Positions 1 to 10,586 of a stretch of DNA of 64,000 nucleotides are shown here, piece after piece. Below the pieces are notes generated by a model. The model did not search any database. It was not told the DNA's origin and worked only from the letters and a program-made list of their open reading frames with translations. Source of the DNA: an uncultured Alphaproteobacteria bacterium (GTDB lineage: Bacteria > Pseudomonadota > Alphaproteobacteria > HIMB59); the NCBI GenBank assembly GCA_902599045.1, contig CACKEA010000003.1, forward strand, positions 62,001 through 126,000, written 5' to 3'. Position 1 is the stretch's first letter; each line of letters begins with the position of its first letter. Position numbers and translations under genes: made by a program.

Positions 1-135
1 GTTTATAAAACTTGATTGGATAGAGGCTTTACCGTTTCTTAAAGGTTTGACCTCATTGCTTTCAAGAACAATACCAGCTACGTAGGTTTCTTTTATTTCA
101 TAATCAAATTTTGCTCTACGATTTTGAATAGACAA
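1..135 (-). CDS. smpB: SsrA-binding protein SmpB, N-terminal part (truncated by window edge, probable TTG start)
   Basis: Reverse-strand translation (M)[42 protein letters not shown] matches the SmpB N-terminus; adjacent to dapA. Confidence 0.85.
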   Translation of the reverse strand, partial: MSIQNRRAKFDYEIKETYVAGIVLESNEVKPLRNGKASIQSSFIN

Positions 136-1008
136 TTAGATAAAATTTAAATCTTTAATTGTTTTTCTTACTTGCTTTTTTGTTTCAGGACTAAGTTCAT
201 ACAGAGGTTCTCTAATGTCAGCTTTACATTTACCCATCAAAGAAAGTGCATACTTTGTTGGTGTAGGGTTAGGTTCAGCAAATAATATTTTTGATAAAGA
301 TGCCAACCTTAAGTTTACTTTATCAAATTCTTTATAATTCTTTTTTTGCCAATAATAGTGCAGCATCGATGTTAATTTTGGCGCTACATTAGCTGTCACT
401 GATATACAACCATGACCGCCTTGAGCAAGAAATCCAGCTATTGTTCCATCTTCACCTGATAAATAATTAAAATCTTTTTTCATAAAAGTTCTCATTATCA
501 AAGGTCTGGACATGTCATTAGAAGCATCCTTTATACCTACGATGTTTGCTATTTTATTAAGTTGTTTGAAGCTATCAAAAGACAAATCTACTATTGATCT
601 TCCAGGGATATTGTAAATAAGTTGTTTTAAAGGTGATACTTTTGCAATTTTTTTAAAATGATTTATAAGGCCTGTCTGGTTTGGCTTATTGTAATAAGGT
701 GTAACTACTAATCCGTAGTTTGCCCCAGCCTTATATGCGTGTTTGGTAAATTCAATTGCCTCTTTAGTGGAGTTAGATCCCGTTCCAGCAATTACAGGTA
801 TTTTTTTTGAAGCTACTTTAATTGCAAATTCAACCAATTGCATATGTTCATCGTGAGAGAGTGTTGGAGACTCACCTGTGGTTCCACAAACTGTAACTCC
901 AGAAATTCCACTATTAATTTGCCATTTTAAAAGCTGTTCGAAAGAATCATAATCAACTTCTTCATTTGAAAAAGGGGTGATTATTGCTGGTATAGATCCT
1001 TTAAGCAT
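136..1008 (-). CDS. dapA: 4-hydroxy-tetrahydrodipicolinate synthase
   Basis: 290 aa ORF with GTTGESPTL and YNIPGRS motifs. Confidence 0.95.
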   Translation of the reverse strand: MLKGSIPAIITPFSNEEVDYDSFEQLLKWQINSGISGVTVCGTTGESPTLSHDEHMQLVEFAIKVASKKIPVIAGTGSNSTKEAIEFTKHAYKAGANYGLVVTPYYNKPNQTGLINHFKKIAKVSPLKQLIYNIPGRSIVDLSFDSFKQLNKIANIVGIKDASNDMSRPLIMRTFMKKDFNYLSGEDGTIAGFLAQGGHGCISVTANVAPKLTSMLHYYWQKKNYKEFDKVNLRLASLSKILFAEPNPTPTKYALSLMGKCKADIREPLYELSPETKKQVRKTIKDLNFI

Positions 1009-1054
1009 TCTTATTTTTTACTATTTTTCTAAAAAATATATAGGTTTTTTTTAT

Positions 1055-1145
1055 GGCGGAGAGAGAGGGATTCGAACCCTCGGTACAACTTGCGTCGTAC
1101 GGCGGTTTAGCAAACCGCTGGTTTCAGCCACTCACCCACCTCTCC
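1055..1145 (-). tRNA. tRNA-Ser (GCT)
   Basis: Reverse strand GGAGAGGTGGGTGAGTGGCTGAAACCAGCGGTTTGCTAAACCGC...GGTTCGAATCCCTCTCTCTCC; long variable arm, GCT anticodon. Confidence 0.93.
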
Positions 1146-1236
1146 TTAGGCATATTTATAGCCAAAATAGTAGCCGAAATATAGTCAAATAAAAAGAATT
1201 GTCATTCTTTAAATTTATATAAGAATTAAATGATAG

Positions 1237-2673
1237 TTACTTCTTGAGTCTTTCAAGCAAAATTTTATTAATTAATTTTGGATTGCCTTTTCCTTTTGTT
1301 GCTTTTAAGCATTTACCCACAAAATATCCTAAAACCCTATCAGAGCCACCTTGAAATTTTGAAATATTTTCTTCTTCTCCTATTAAAGCTTCATCAATGA
1401 TTTTTTCTAATTCACCCGAGTCTGAGACTTGCTCAAGACCTAATTCTTTTACAATATCAGATGGTTTGCCTTGACCATTTAAAACTTTTGGTAAAATTTC
1501 TTTGCCAGCTTTATTTGAAATTATATCATCTGAGACAAGTTTAAGAAGATCTGTAATCTCTTTAGTTTTTTCATTTAAACTAGATACTTCTAAATTATTT
1601 TCTTTGATAAAAGCAAATATATCTCCGACCAACCAAGCTGCAATAAATTTTGGTTTTACATCTGTTTCAGAAATCATTTTTTCAAACAAAATAGCATTTT
1701 GCTTTTCAACAGTAATAATTTTAGCAATATTTTTATCAACATTATAATCATTAATAAATTTATCTAACTTAGCTTGTGGTAATTCTCCAACTGATGTCTT
1801 TACTTTATCGATTTGATCTTGAGTTAAATTTACAGGCAATAAATCAGGGTCAGGAAAGTAACGATAATCATGTGAAAATTCTTTACTTCTCATTGCTCTA
1901 GTCTCACCTGTGCTTGTATCAAATAACATTGTATTTTGCTCAATTTTACCGCCGCTTTCAATAACATCTATCTGTCTTTTAAATTCATATTCAATAGCTT
2001 GCCTTATAAATTTAAATGAGTTTAAATTTTTAATTTCGCATCTAGTGCCAAGCTCTCCACCTATTTTACGAACAGACAAATTAACATCAGCTCTCAAAGA
2101 ACCCTCTTGCATATTTCCATCACATACATCAATATACATAAGTATTTGTCTTAATGAGGACATGTAACTCACTGCCTCCTCAGCTGATGATAAATCGGGA
2201 TATGAAACTATCTCTAAAAGCGGTGTGCCTACTCTGTTAAGGTCTATAAAACTAAATTTTGGGTCAATATCATGAATACTTTTACCTGCATCTTGCTCTA
2301 GATGAGCTCTTTCAATTCTAATTTTTTTTTGATTACCTTCATTATCAATATTTATAAATCCCTCAGTTAATATAGGGAACTCAAACTGACTAATTTGATA
2401 CCCCTGAGGTAAATCTGGATAAAAGTAATTTTTTCTTTCAAATACAGAATATTCATTGATATTAAAATTCAATGCAAAGCCAGTTTTTATTGCCATTTCA
2501 ATACAAGCAAAATTCATAACTGGAAGCATTCCGGGCATACCAGAGTCTATGAAATTTACATTCTCATTAGGCTCAGATCCAAATTGATTTGGTGAGGATG
2601 AAAATAACTTAGATGAAGTGTTAAGTTGAGCATGAACTTCAAGTCCAATAACCATTTCCCAATTATTGCTCAT
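1237..2673 (-). CDS. gatB: Asp-tRNA(Asn)/Glu-tRNA(Gln) amidotransferase subunit B
   Basis: 478 aa, WEMVIGLEVHAQLNTSSKLFS, DLPQGYQISQ. Confidence 0.97.
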   Translation of the reverse strand: MSNNWEMVIGLEVHAQLNTSSKLFSSSPNQFGSEPNENVNFIDSGMPGMLPVMNFACIEMAIKTGFALNFNINEYSVFERKNYFYPDLPQGYQISQFEFPILTEGFINIDNEGNQKKIRIERAHLEQDAGKSIHDIDPKFSFIDLNRVGTPLLEIVSYPDLSSAEEAVSYMSSLRQILMYIDVCDGNMQEGSLRADVNLSVRKIGGELGTRCEIKNLNSFKFIRQAIEYEFKRQIDVIESGGKIEQNTMLFDTSTGETRAMRSKEFSHDYRYFPDPDLLPVNLTQDQIDKVKTSVGELPQAKLDKFINDYNVDKNIAKIITVEKQNAILFEKMISETDVKPKFIAAWLVGDIFAFIKENNLEVSSLNEKTKEITDLLKLVSDDIISNKAGKEILPKVLNGQGKPSDIVKELGLEQVSDSGELEKIIDEALIGEEENISKFQGGSDRVLGYFVGKCLKATKGKGNPKLINKILLERLKK

Positions 2674-4108
2674 TGAAATTTAATTCCTTTTCTGCAAGTG
2701 CAGCTATCTGTAATAGTTTTTTTTCTTCAAAATAGTTTCCTATAAACTGAATACCTAATGGGAGGCCATTTGTACTTAAACCTGAAGGTATAGATATTCC
2801 AGGAAGGCCCGCAAGACTTGTAGGAACCGTATAAATGTCATTCTTATACATAGATATCGGATCAAGTTTATCCCCCATCTTAAATGCCTCATTTGGTGTC
2901 GTAGGTGTTAATATAAAGTCAACATCATTAAAAATTCTTTGAAAATCATCTTTGATCAAACGTCTCACTTTTTGAGCCTGTCTATAGTAAGCATCATAAT
3001 AACCGGCTGACAATACATAAGCTCCTATGAGTATTCTTCTAGTAACTTCGTCTCCAAATCCTTTTGTTCTTGAATTCAAATAAATATCGTCAAGACTTTT
3101 ACCATCTTCTCTTACTCCATAGCGTATTCCATCATATCTAGCTAAGTTTGATGATGCTTCAGCAGGTGCTAGTATGTAATAAGTTGAAAGAGCATATTCA
3201 GTAGTCTTAAACTCTACATCTACAAATTCTACATTATGTTTTATAAGTGCTTTTTTTGTATTTTCAATTTGACTTAAAATATCTCCACTAACATCCTTAA
3301 GGTAATCAGATGGAATACCAATTTTAATTTTTTGATCTAATTTGTCATTAATGCCAATAAAATAGTCTTCTCTAACATGGTTTGAGCTTGTAGAGTCATT
3401 AAAATCATGTTTGTTTATTGAATTCAAAATTAGAGCAGCATCCTCAACAGAGTTAGTGAGAGGGCCCGCCTGATCTAAACTGGATGCAAAAGCAACAATT
3501 CCCCATCTAGAACAAGATCCAAATGTAGGTTTTAAGCCAACTATTCCACACAAGCTAGCTGGTTGTCTTATTGATCCGCCAGTATCTGTTCCCATAGATG
3601 CGACGCAAGTGCCCTCAGCTACAGCAGCAGCAGATCCACCTGAAGAGCCACCAGGTACAAGATCATCAGTTGGAACATTTTTATTTTTCCATGGATTTTT
3701 GACTGGGCCAAAAAAACTAGTCTCATTAGAGGAACCCATTGCAAATTCATCACAATTATTTTTTCCAATAAAAATTGAACCGTCATCTAATAGTTTTTGC
3801 GTAACAAAAGATTCGTAATTAGGAGTAAAATTGCTAAGAATTTTAGATGAGGCCGTGGTTCTAATACCCTTTGTACAAAACAAATCTTTAATGCCTAAAG
3901 GAATACCATCCAAAGGTAATGGATTTCCATTTTCATATCTTTTTTGAGACTCTTTAATTGATAGAATATTATTCTCTTTATCCAACAATAAGTTAAAGCT
4001 ATTAGTTTTACTAGATTTAGCTTTTATTAAAAACTCATCATAAAGTTCTTCAACACTTATTTTTTTATCTCTTAGAGAATCTTTAATTTGACTAATTGAA
4101 CTTTTCAC
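2663..4108 (-). CDS. gatA: Asp-tRNA(Asn)/Glu-tRNA(Gln) amidotransferase subunit A
   Basis: 481 aa amidase-signature protein, PGGSSGGSAAAVAEG, GTDTGGSIRQPA. Confidence 0.97.
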   Translation of the reverse strand: MKSSISQIKDSLRDKKISVEELYDEFLIKAKSSKTNSFNLLLDKENNILSIKESQKRYENGNPLPLDGIPLGIKDLFCTKGIRTTASSKILSNFTPNYESFVTQKLLDDGSIFIGKNNCDEFAMGSSNETSFFGPVKNPWKNKNVPTDDLVPGGSSGGSAAAVAEGTCVASMGTDTGGSIRQPASLCGIVGLKPTFGSCSRWGIVAFASSLDQAGPLTNSVEDAALILNSINKHDFNDSTSSNHVREDYFIGINDKLDQKIKIGIPSDYLKDVSGDILSQIENTKKALIKHNVEFVDVEFKTTEYALSTYYILAPAEASSNLARYDGIRYGVREDGKSLDDIYLNSRTKGFGDEVTRRILIGAYVLSAGYYDAYYRQAQKVRRLIKDDFQRIFNDVDFILTPTTPNEAFKMGDKLDPISMYKNDIYTVPTSLAGLPGISIPSGLSTNGLPLGIQFIGNYFEEKKLLQIAALAEKELNFNEQ

Positions 4109-4390
4109 TTACTCAACTACTTTAGGGACTTTAAAAAAATTCTGAGCTCTTTCTGGAGCATTACTTAACACGTCGTCAACAGAATTACTCTTGTTAATTT
4201 CATCTTTTCTAATCGATACTGTTTTTTCTGTAACATTGTGTAAAGGTTCTGTCTCGCTAGTGTCAATCATTTTGAGATTATCTACCCATTTGATTATATC
4301 TTTTAAGGAATTGGCATAAAATTCCTCTTTTTCATGTGGTAATTTTAGCTTTGCTAAATAAGAAATTCTTTTAATATCTATATCACTCAT
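4109..4390 (-). CDS. gatC: Asp-tRNA(Asn)/Glu-tRNA(Gln) amidotransferase subunit C
   Basis: MSDIDIKRISYLAKLKL...; directly upstream of gatA; start chosen at the internal Met (4390), ORF is open to 4429. Confidence 0.9.
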   Translation of the reverse strand: MSDIDIKRISYLAKLKLPHEKEEFYANSLKDIIKWVDNLKMIDTSETEPLHNVTEKTVSIRKDEINKSNSVDDVLSNAPERAQNFFKVPKVVE

Positions 4391-4391
4391 A

Positions 4392-4838
4392 ATGGTCGTC
4401 GATACTATATCAGATTTTCTTCTAAGCAATAATTATACCAAAAAATTTATTGCTATAGATTTTGGATTAAAACATATTGGAATAGCAATAAGCGATCCAT
4501 CTAATATTATTTCTATTCCATATGGAACTTTTAGCGAGAAATTATTATTTGAAAATATTGTTGAGATTATTACTAATGAAAATATTCACGGTATTATAAT
4601 TGGTAAACCATATCATCTTGATGGTTCTATATCAGAAATGGTTAAAAATGTTGAAAAATTCTCACAGAATTTAGAAAATATCGTGTCTTGCCCAATTTTG
4701 TTTATTGATGAGAGATTGAGCAGTAAACCCTATAAATCAATAAGAAAATCAGAAAAAACAAATATTCATGAAAAGAGTGCATGTTTAATACTTGATGATT
4801 TTCTAACTTTGTATAGAAACTCCCCTAGTGGCAAATAG
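4392..4838 (+). CDS. ruvX: Holliday junction resolvase-like protein RuvX/YqgF
   Basis: AIDFGLKHIGIAISD, FIDERLSS motifs. Confidence 0.88.
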   Translation: MVVDTISDFLLSNNYTKKFIAIDFGLKHIGIAISDPSNIISIPYGTFSEKLLFENIVEIITNENIHGIIIGKPYHLDGSISEMVKNVEKFSQNLENIVSCPILFIDERLSSKPYKSIRKSEKTNIHEKSACLILDDFLTLYRNSPSGK

Positions 4839-5721
4839 AAAGATCACTTCCATAGACGATCTGTCAGCTAAAGATATTCAATCAATTGCTGAGAAAGCTA
4901 TAAAATTTAAGAACTCAAAAAAAAGAATTTCAGAAAATAAACCAAAAAATATTTTTAACCTATTTTTAGAGCCCTCTACGAGAACAACAATTAGTTTTGA
5001 GCTAGCTTCTAAAAACCTAGGCTATAATTCAATTAATATAAATTTTGAAAAGAGTTCTCTGTCTAAAGGCGAGTCTTTTAATGACACAATGGATACTTTA
5101 ATGAGTATGAAACCAGATGTCTTAATTATAAGAGATAAAAATAATTTTTCACCTATGGAAATAGGAAAGAGAAGCAAGATACCTATAATAAATGCTGGAG
5201 ATGGAACTAATGAACATCCTACACAAGCACTCCTAGATTATTGTGTTATAAGAGAAATTTTTAAGAAGAAAAAAATTAAAATAGGTATATGTGGAGATAT
5301 AAAACACAGCAGAGTGGCTCATTCAAATATCAAACTTCTTTCTAAATTAGGATATGAAATACATATAATTGCTCCTACATATTTTTTAAATAGGAAGGAT
5401 TTAAAAAAAATTAATAATAAAATTATTTTTCATAAAAATCTTAACTCTCTTAAAGAGCTTGATATCTTAATGATGCTAAGAGTTCAAAAGGAGAGAATTC
5501 CTAAGGGTGCAAAGAATATGATGAGTTCCTTTAAAAAAGAGTTTTGTTTACAAAATAAACATTTATTGAATAAGCCTTACTTGATGCACCCAGGCCCCGT
5601 AAATAGAAATATAGAAATTAGCGATGATGTTTTAGACAATTACCCTAAATCCTTAATTTTAAAACAAGTTGAAATGGGAGTTTTTCTTAGAATGGCTTGT
5701 TTACAGTATATCCTTAAGTAA
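4828..5721 (+). CDS. pyrB: Aspartate carbamoyltransferase catalytic subunit
   Basis: LEPSTRTTISFE, NAGDGTNEHPTQALLD, MHPGPVNR motifs. Confidence 0.96.
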   Translation: MANRKITSIDDLSAKDIQSIAEKAIKFKNSKKRISENKPKNIFNLFLEPSTRTTISFELASKNLGYNSININFEKSSLSKGESFNDTMDTLMSMKPDVLIIRDKNNFSPMEIGKRSKIPIINAGDGTNEHPTQALLDYCVIREIFKKKKIKIGICGDIKHSRVAHSNIKLLSKLGYEIHIIAPTYFLNRKDLKKINNKIIFHKNLNSLKELDILMMLRVQKERIPKGAKNMMSSFKKEFCLQNKHLLNKPYLMHPGPVNRNIEISDDVLDNYPKSLILKQVEMGVFLRMACLQYILK

Positions 5722-6305
5722 TGTTTTTAGAATTATCTTTTGCTTATTTAGTGGGCTCTATTCCCTTCGGTAAATTGTTAACGAAATTTTTAACCAACAA
5801 AGATATCACTCAAACAGGATCAGGTAATATTGGCGCTACGAATGTATATAGAAGCGTATCAAAAAAAGCTGGAGTTGCTGTTCTTTTGTTGGATGGTATT
5901 AAACCTATAATTGTTTTATTAGCTATTTTATACATGAGCCCTGAATATTTCTTTGAATATAAATATTTGATTTTTCTTTTTTCTATAATTGGACATATCT
6001 TTCCAGTTTGGCTTAATTTTAAGGGGGGAAAAGGTGTTGCTTGTTATTTTGGTGGAAATTTATTTTTGTTTCCTGTTCAAACTATTTTAGCAATGATCAT
6101 ATGGTTTTATACGGTAAAACTCAGTAAGCTTTCATCTCTCGGTGCTCTTTTATCAATATTTCTTTTGACAATTTATCAATTAGTTTTTATTTATGGCAAC
6201 TTAGAAAAAGGATTAGTATTTGTAATTTTTCTTTTAATATTTTTTAAACATAATTCAAATATTAAAAGGTTAATAAAAGGCGAAGAAAATAAAATAAATT
6301 TATAA
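5721..6305 (+). CDS. plsY: Glycerol-3-phosphate acyltransferase PlsY
   Basis: YLVGSIPFGKLL, GSGNIGATNVYR, FKGGKGVA. Confidence 0.95.
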   Translation: MFLELSFAYLVGSIPFGKLLTKFLTNKDITQTGSGNIGATNVYRSVSKKAGVAVLLLDGIKPIIVLLAILYMSPEYFFEYKYLIFLFSIIGHIFPVWLNFKGGKGVACYFGGNLFLFPVQTILAMIIWFYTVKLSKLSSLGALLSIFLLTIYQLVFIYGNLEKGLVFVIFLLIFFKHNSNIKRLIKGEENKINL

Positions 6306-6307
6306 TT

Positions 6308-8821
6308 ATGAACTTGCTAGTAGTAGAATCTCCAGCTAAAGCCAAAACAATTAATAAATATCTTGGTAATGATTTTGAAGTCATAGCAACTGTAGGTCAT
6401 TTCAGAGATTTAGCAAAAAAAGATGGAGTCAAAGTTACCGAAGACTATAGTGACGTCGAACTTAATTGGGAAACAACAGCAGCAGGACTTAAGATGCTTG
6501 ATGGTATTGAAAAAAAAGCTGAAGGATACGAAAAAATTTATTTAGCCACTGACCCAGACAGAGAAGGTGAGGCAATAACATGGCACCTAGTTAAGTCATT
6601 AGAAAAAAAAGTAGATAAAAATAAATTTGAAAGAATTACATTTAACGAAATCACTAAAAACGCAGTAATAAAAAGTTTTGATGAAGCGAGAAAAGTAGAT
6701 GATAATCTTGTATCGGCTTATTTAGCTCGAAGAAGTTTAGATTATTTAGCGGGATACAGTTTATCTCCTGTCCTATGGAGGAAAATGCCTGGGAGTCGAT
6801 CTGCAGGGAGAGTCCAATCAGTAGCAGTGAGACTAATTTATGAAAAAGAGATTGAGATAGAACAGTTTGAACCAGAGAAATTCTATAAAATAAATATTCA
6901 CGGGGAAATTAATGGCGCAAAACTGGATACTTCAATCACTAGCTTAGAAGGTGAAAAAGTAGATAAACTTTTCTTTAGAGATGAAGCTTTAGCTAATAAA
7001 GCTAAAAATTATTTGAAATCAAATAGTTTTTTCATTAGAAAAATTGATGAAAGAACAATATCTCGCAAACCTAAAGCACCTTTTAATACCTCAACTTTAC
7101 AACAAACTGCTAATAGTCAACTAAACTTTAGTGCTAGTCAAACTATGACGATTGCTCAAGGATTGTATATGGGAATAGACATAAACAAAGAAACTATAGC
7201 CCTTATCACATACATGAGAACTGATAGCATTACACTTTCAAAAGACTCGATAGATACAATTAGAGAAAATATATCAAAGGAGTACGGAGATAAGTATTTA
7301 CCTGATAAACCCATTGAATATAAGTCTAGGAAAAAAAATGCTCAAGAAGCTCATGAAGCAATAAGACCAACTGATATTTCTATAAAACCAGAAGATATAA
7401 AAGATTTTTTAAATGAAGAACAATTTAAACTCTATGATTTAATTTGGAAAAGAACAATAGCTTCTCAGATGACAAGTGCTGAGACTAACCAAAGCACACT
7501 TCAAATAGATTGTGAAGAGAATAATATCACTTTAAAAGCTACACTTGGTAAATTAATTTTTGATGGATATAAAAAAGTTTATAATCTTCAAGAAGATGAT
7601 GAAGAACAGATTATTTCATTATTAGAAAATATAAAGGAAAATGATAAATATATTGTAAATGAAGTTGAAGCACTCGAGTCATTTACTTCTCCTCCTTCAA
7701 GATACACTGATGCGAGTCTTGTTAAGAAATTAGAAGAGCTAGAAATTGGAAGACCTTCAACATATGCCTCTATAATTCAAACCATTGTTAATAGAGGTTA
7801 TGTTTTAAAAAGTGGGAAATCATTTATCCTAAATGATCGTGGTAGAGTAGTTAATGTATTTTTATGTAACTACTTTAAAAAATTTCTTGAATATAAGTTT
7901 ACGGCTGATTTAGAAAACCAACTTGATGATGTTGCTGCAGATAAAGCAGAATGGAAAAATATAGTTTTAAATTTTTGGAAAGATTTTGAATTTTTCATCA
8001 ATGAAGTAATGGGTAAGCCCAATAGAGAAGTCATAGACGTAATAAATGATGAACTATCTCCCGTAATTTTTAGAAAAATAGGTGGAGACATTGATATCAA
8101 ATGTTCATCTTGGGCTAATACTGAAAATTGTGAAGGTAACCTAGGTGTTAAGGTAGGAAAAATGGGTGGGTTTATTGGGTGTTCTAACTACCCTGAATGT
8201 AAATTTACAATTTCTATTGGTGCCTTTGTAAAAGAAGTAAACCCTAAAAATCGTGAAGGTGATGAAATCATCACTTTTCCAAGAATTTTAGGAATAGATG
8301 CTGACTCCAAAAAAGAAATAGCAGTTCATTTAGGTCCCTATGGCTATTATCTCCAGTTAGGAAAAGAAACAGATGAGGATAAGCCTAAAAGAGTAACTCT
8401 TCCAAAGAGTTATGATCAAAATACAATCGGTATGAATATTGCCAGTCAATTAATTAAATTACCTATCACTCTTGGAAATTTTCCAGATAGCGAAGACCCA
8501 GTTGTAGCTAACATAGGTGCCTATGGTCCCTATGTTAAATATCAAGATATTTATGCATCTTTGGGCAGAAAATATGATGTTTTAGAAATTGGTTTAGATC
8601 AAGCTGTTGAATTAATTACAATCAAAAAAAATAAACCTACAAATAAAGTTAGAGAAATAGGTATACTTAAAAGAAGAAAACAAAGAGCTAATCTTTATAG
8701 AGGTAAATCAGGAAAATATTATTTTAAGATAGGAATAATGAATTACAAAATTCCACCTGAGTACGATGGTGAAAATTTAACAATTGAAGACGTTGAAAAG
8801 ATACTTAAAGCTAGTCGCTAA
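6308..8821 (+). CDS. topA: DNA topoisomerase I
   Basis: 837 aa, VVESPAKAKTINKYL, TDPDREGEAI, YMRTDS. Confidence 0.97.
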   Translation: MNLLVVESPAKAKTINKYLGNDFEVIATVGHFRDLAKKDGVKVTEDYSDVELNWETTAAGLKMLDGIEKKAEGYEKIYLATDPDREGEAITWHLVKSLEKKVDKNKFERITFNEITKNAVIKSFDEARKVDDNLVSAYLARRSLDYLAGYSLSPVLWRKMPGSRSAGRVQSVAVRLIYEKEIEIEQFEPEKFYKINIHGEINGAKLDTSITSLEGEKVDKLFFRDEALANKAKNYLKSNSFFIRKIDERTISRKPKAPFNTSTLQQTANSQLNFSASQTMTIAQGLYMGIDINKETIALITYMRTDSITLSKDSIDTIRENISKEYGDKYLPDKPIEYKSRKKNAQEAHEAIRPTDISIKPEDIKDFLNEEQFKLYDLIWKRTIASQMTSAETNQSTLQIDCEENNITLKATLGKLIFDGYKKVYNLQEDDEEQIISLLENIKENDKYIVNEVEALESFTSPPSRYTDASLVKKLEELEIGRPSTYASIIQTIVNRGYVLKSGKSFILNDRGRVVNVFLCNYFKKFLEYKFTADLENQLDDVAADKAEWKNIVLNFWKDFEFFINEVMGKPNREVIDVINDELSPVIFRKIGGDIDIKCSSWANTENCEGNLGVKVGKMGGFIGCSNYPECKFTISIGAFVKEVNPKNREGDEIITFPRILGIDADSKKEIAVHLGPYGYYLQLGKETDEDKPKRVTLPKSYDQNTIGMNIASQLIKLPITLGNFPDSEDPVVANIGAYGPYVKYQDIYASLGRKYDVLEIGLDQAVELITIKKNKPTNKVREIGILKRRKQRANLYRGKSGKYYFKIGIMNYKIPPEYDGENLTIEDVEKILKASR

Positions 8822-10586
8822 TTTTTTTTAAATTTAGTTCTTTTAATTGTTTGCTGTCAATTTTAACTGGCGCATTCATCATTAAATCTTGGGCTCTTTG
8901 ATTAAATGGAAAAGCTATAACTTCTCTTATATTTTCATTATCACTAAGCAACATTATTATTCTATCTAATCCAGGTGCGCAGCCTCCATGTGGTGGGACT
9001 CCGTAATGAAAAGCTTCAAATAAAGCACTAAATTTTGTTTTAATTTCACTTTCGCCATATCCGGCGATTTCAAAAGCTTTTTTCATAATATCTGGTCTAT
9101 GATTTCTAATGGCTCCCGATGACAGTTCTATGCCATTGCAAACAATGTCATATTGATGAGCTAAAACATCTAAGGGATCTTCTTTTATTAACTTATCCAT
9201 TCCTCCTTGGGGCATTGAAAACGGATTATGACTAAAATCAATCTTGCCTGTTAAAACATCTTTTTCATACATAGGATAATCAACTATCCAGCAAAACTCA
9301 TATTTATTTTTATCTATTAAGTTTAAATCATCTCCTACTTTTGCAATAACCTTCGAGGAGAAATCATATGACTCTTCTGGTAAATCACATACAAATAATA
9401 AACCATCATTTTGATTAAAATTATTGTCTTTAATCATTTGATTTAATTTTTCTTGATTAAAATTTTTAGCTAAAGGGCCTTTTGGTAATAAATTCTCAAA
9501 GTTTATATATCCCAAACCTTTTTTTCCTTGTTCTTGTGCCCATTTGTTTAAATTATCATAAAAACTTCTTGGCTTACCCTCAGACTTTAAAGCTTGAATA
9601 CAATTAACTATGGCTCCTTTTTTTATTAAATTTTCAAAAATTTGAAGACCAGATCCCTCAAAATATCTTGTAACATTTGTGAGTCTTAATGGATTCCTTA
9701 AATCTGGTTTGTCACATCCAAAATTCTCAATACTGTCTCTATAAGTAAAGGTTGGAAATGGAAGTTTATTTATAGATTTTTCTTTAGATTTAAATTTATC
9801 AAAAGTGTCAAATAGTAAGCGACTAATAACATCTAAAATATCCTCTTGTGTAGCAAAGCTCATCTCCATATCAATTTGATAAAATTCACCAGGAGACCTG
9901 TCAGCTCTACTATCCTCATCTCTAAAACAAGGAGCTATTTGAAAATACTTATCAACACCTGAAGCCATATAAAGCTGCTTAAATTGCTGGGGAGCTTGAG
10001 GTAAAGCATAAAAAGAGCCTTTATGTATTCTTGAAGGTACGAGGTAGTCTCTTGCACCTTCTGGAGAGGGAGCTGTTAATATTGGTGTAGCTAATTCCAT
10101 AAATCCCTCATTATTCATAAACTCTCTTACAAAATTTATAATATTATTTCTTAGCTTAATATTGTGTTGCATCTTAGATCTTCTTAGATCTAAATATCTA
10201 TATTTTAATCTTACCTCTTCTCCATAATCATTATCAGAATTTACCTCAAGTGGAAGAGTTTTGGAGCATTGACTTAATATTTCAAAATTTTCAATTTTTA
10301 GTTCAACTTCTCCTGACCCTAAGTTTGTATTTATTGTCTCTACACTTCTTTTAGTAATTTGCCCATATATTTTGATTACATCTTCATTTTTTATTTTTGA
10401 TAATTCATTAAAATTTTTAGATGTATTATCTACGACACATTGTAATACAGAAGAAGAGTCCCTTAAGTCTATAAATAATAAGTTACCATGGTCTCTAGAT
10501 CTATTAACCCAACCAGAGACAGTAATCTTCTTATTAACTAGTTCTCTATTAATATCTTTTAAATAATAATCTCTATATTTGTTCAT
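8811..10586 (-). CDS. aspS: Aspartyl-tRNA synthetase
   Basis: 591 aa, SPEGARDYLVPSR, class II motifs, GLDRIIMLL. Confidence 0.97.
   Translation of the reverse strand: MNKYRDYYLKDINRELVNKKITVSGWVNRSRDHGNLLFIDLRDSSSVLQCVVDNTSKNFNELSKIKNEDVIKIYGQITKRSVETINTNLGSGEVELKIENFEILSQCSKTLPLEVNSDNDYGEEVRLKYRYLDLRRSKMQHNIKLRNNIINFVREFMNNEGFMELATPILTAPSPEGARDYLVPSRIHKGSFYALPQAPQQFKQLYMASGVDKYFQIAPCFRDEDSRADRSPGEFYQIDMEMSFATQEDILDVISRLLFDTFDKFKSKEKSINKLPFPTFTYRDSIENFGCDKPDLRNPLRLTNVTRYFEGSGLQIFENLIKKGAIVNCIQALKSEGKPRSFYDNLNKWAQEQGKKGLGYINFENLLPKGPLAKNFNQEKLNQMIKDNNFNQNDGLLFVCDLPEESYDFSSKVIAKVGDDLNLIDKNKYEFCWIVDYPMYEKDVLTGKIDFSHNPFSMPQGGMDKLIKEDPLDVLAHQYDIVCNGIELSSGAIRNHRPDIMKKAFEIAGYGESEIKTKFSALFEAFHYGVPPHGGCAPGLDRIIMLLSDNENIREVIAFPFNQRAQDLMMNAPVKIDSKQLKELNLKKISD

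Noticed and set aside
977-1192. 71 aa plus-strand ORF
   Set aside because: Runs antisense through the tRNA-Ser gene and the dapA start; the apparent GERGIRTLGT is a known tRNA-Ser antisense artefact.
1502-2167. Plus-strand ORFs within gatB (1502-1747, 1910-2167)
   Set aside because: Antisense to a confidently identified gene, no recognisable domain; chance ORFs.
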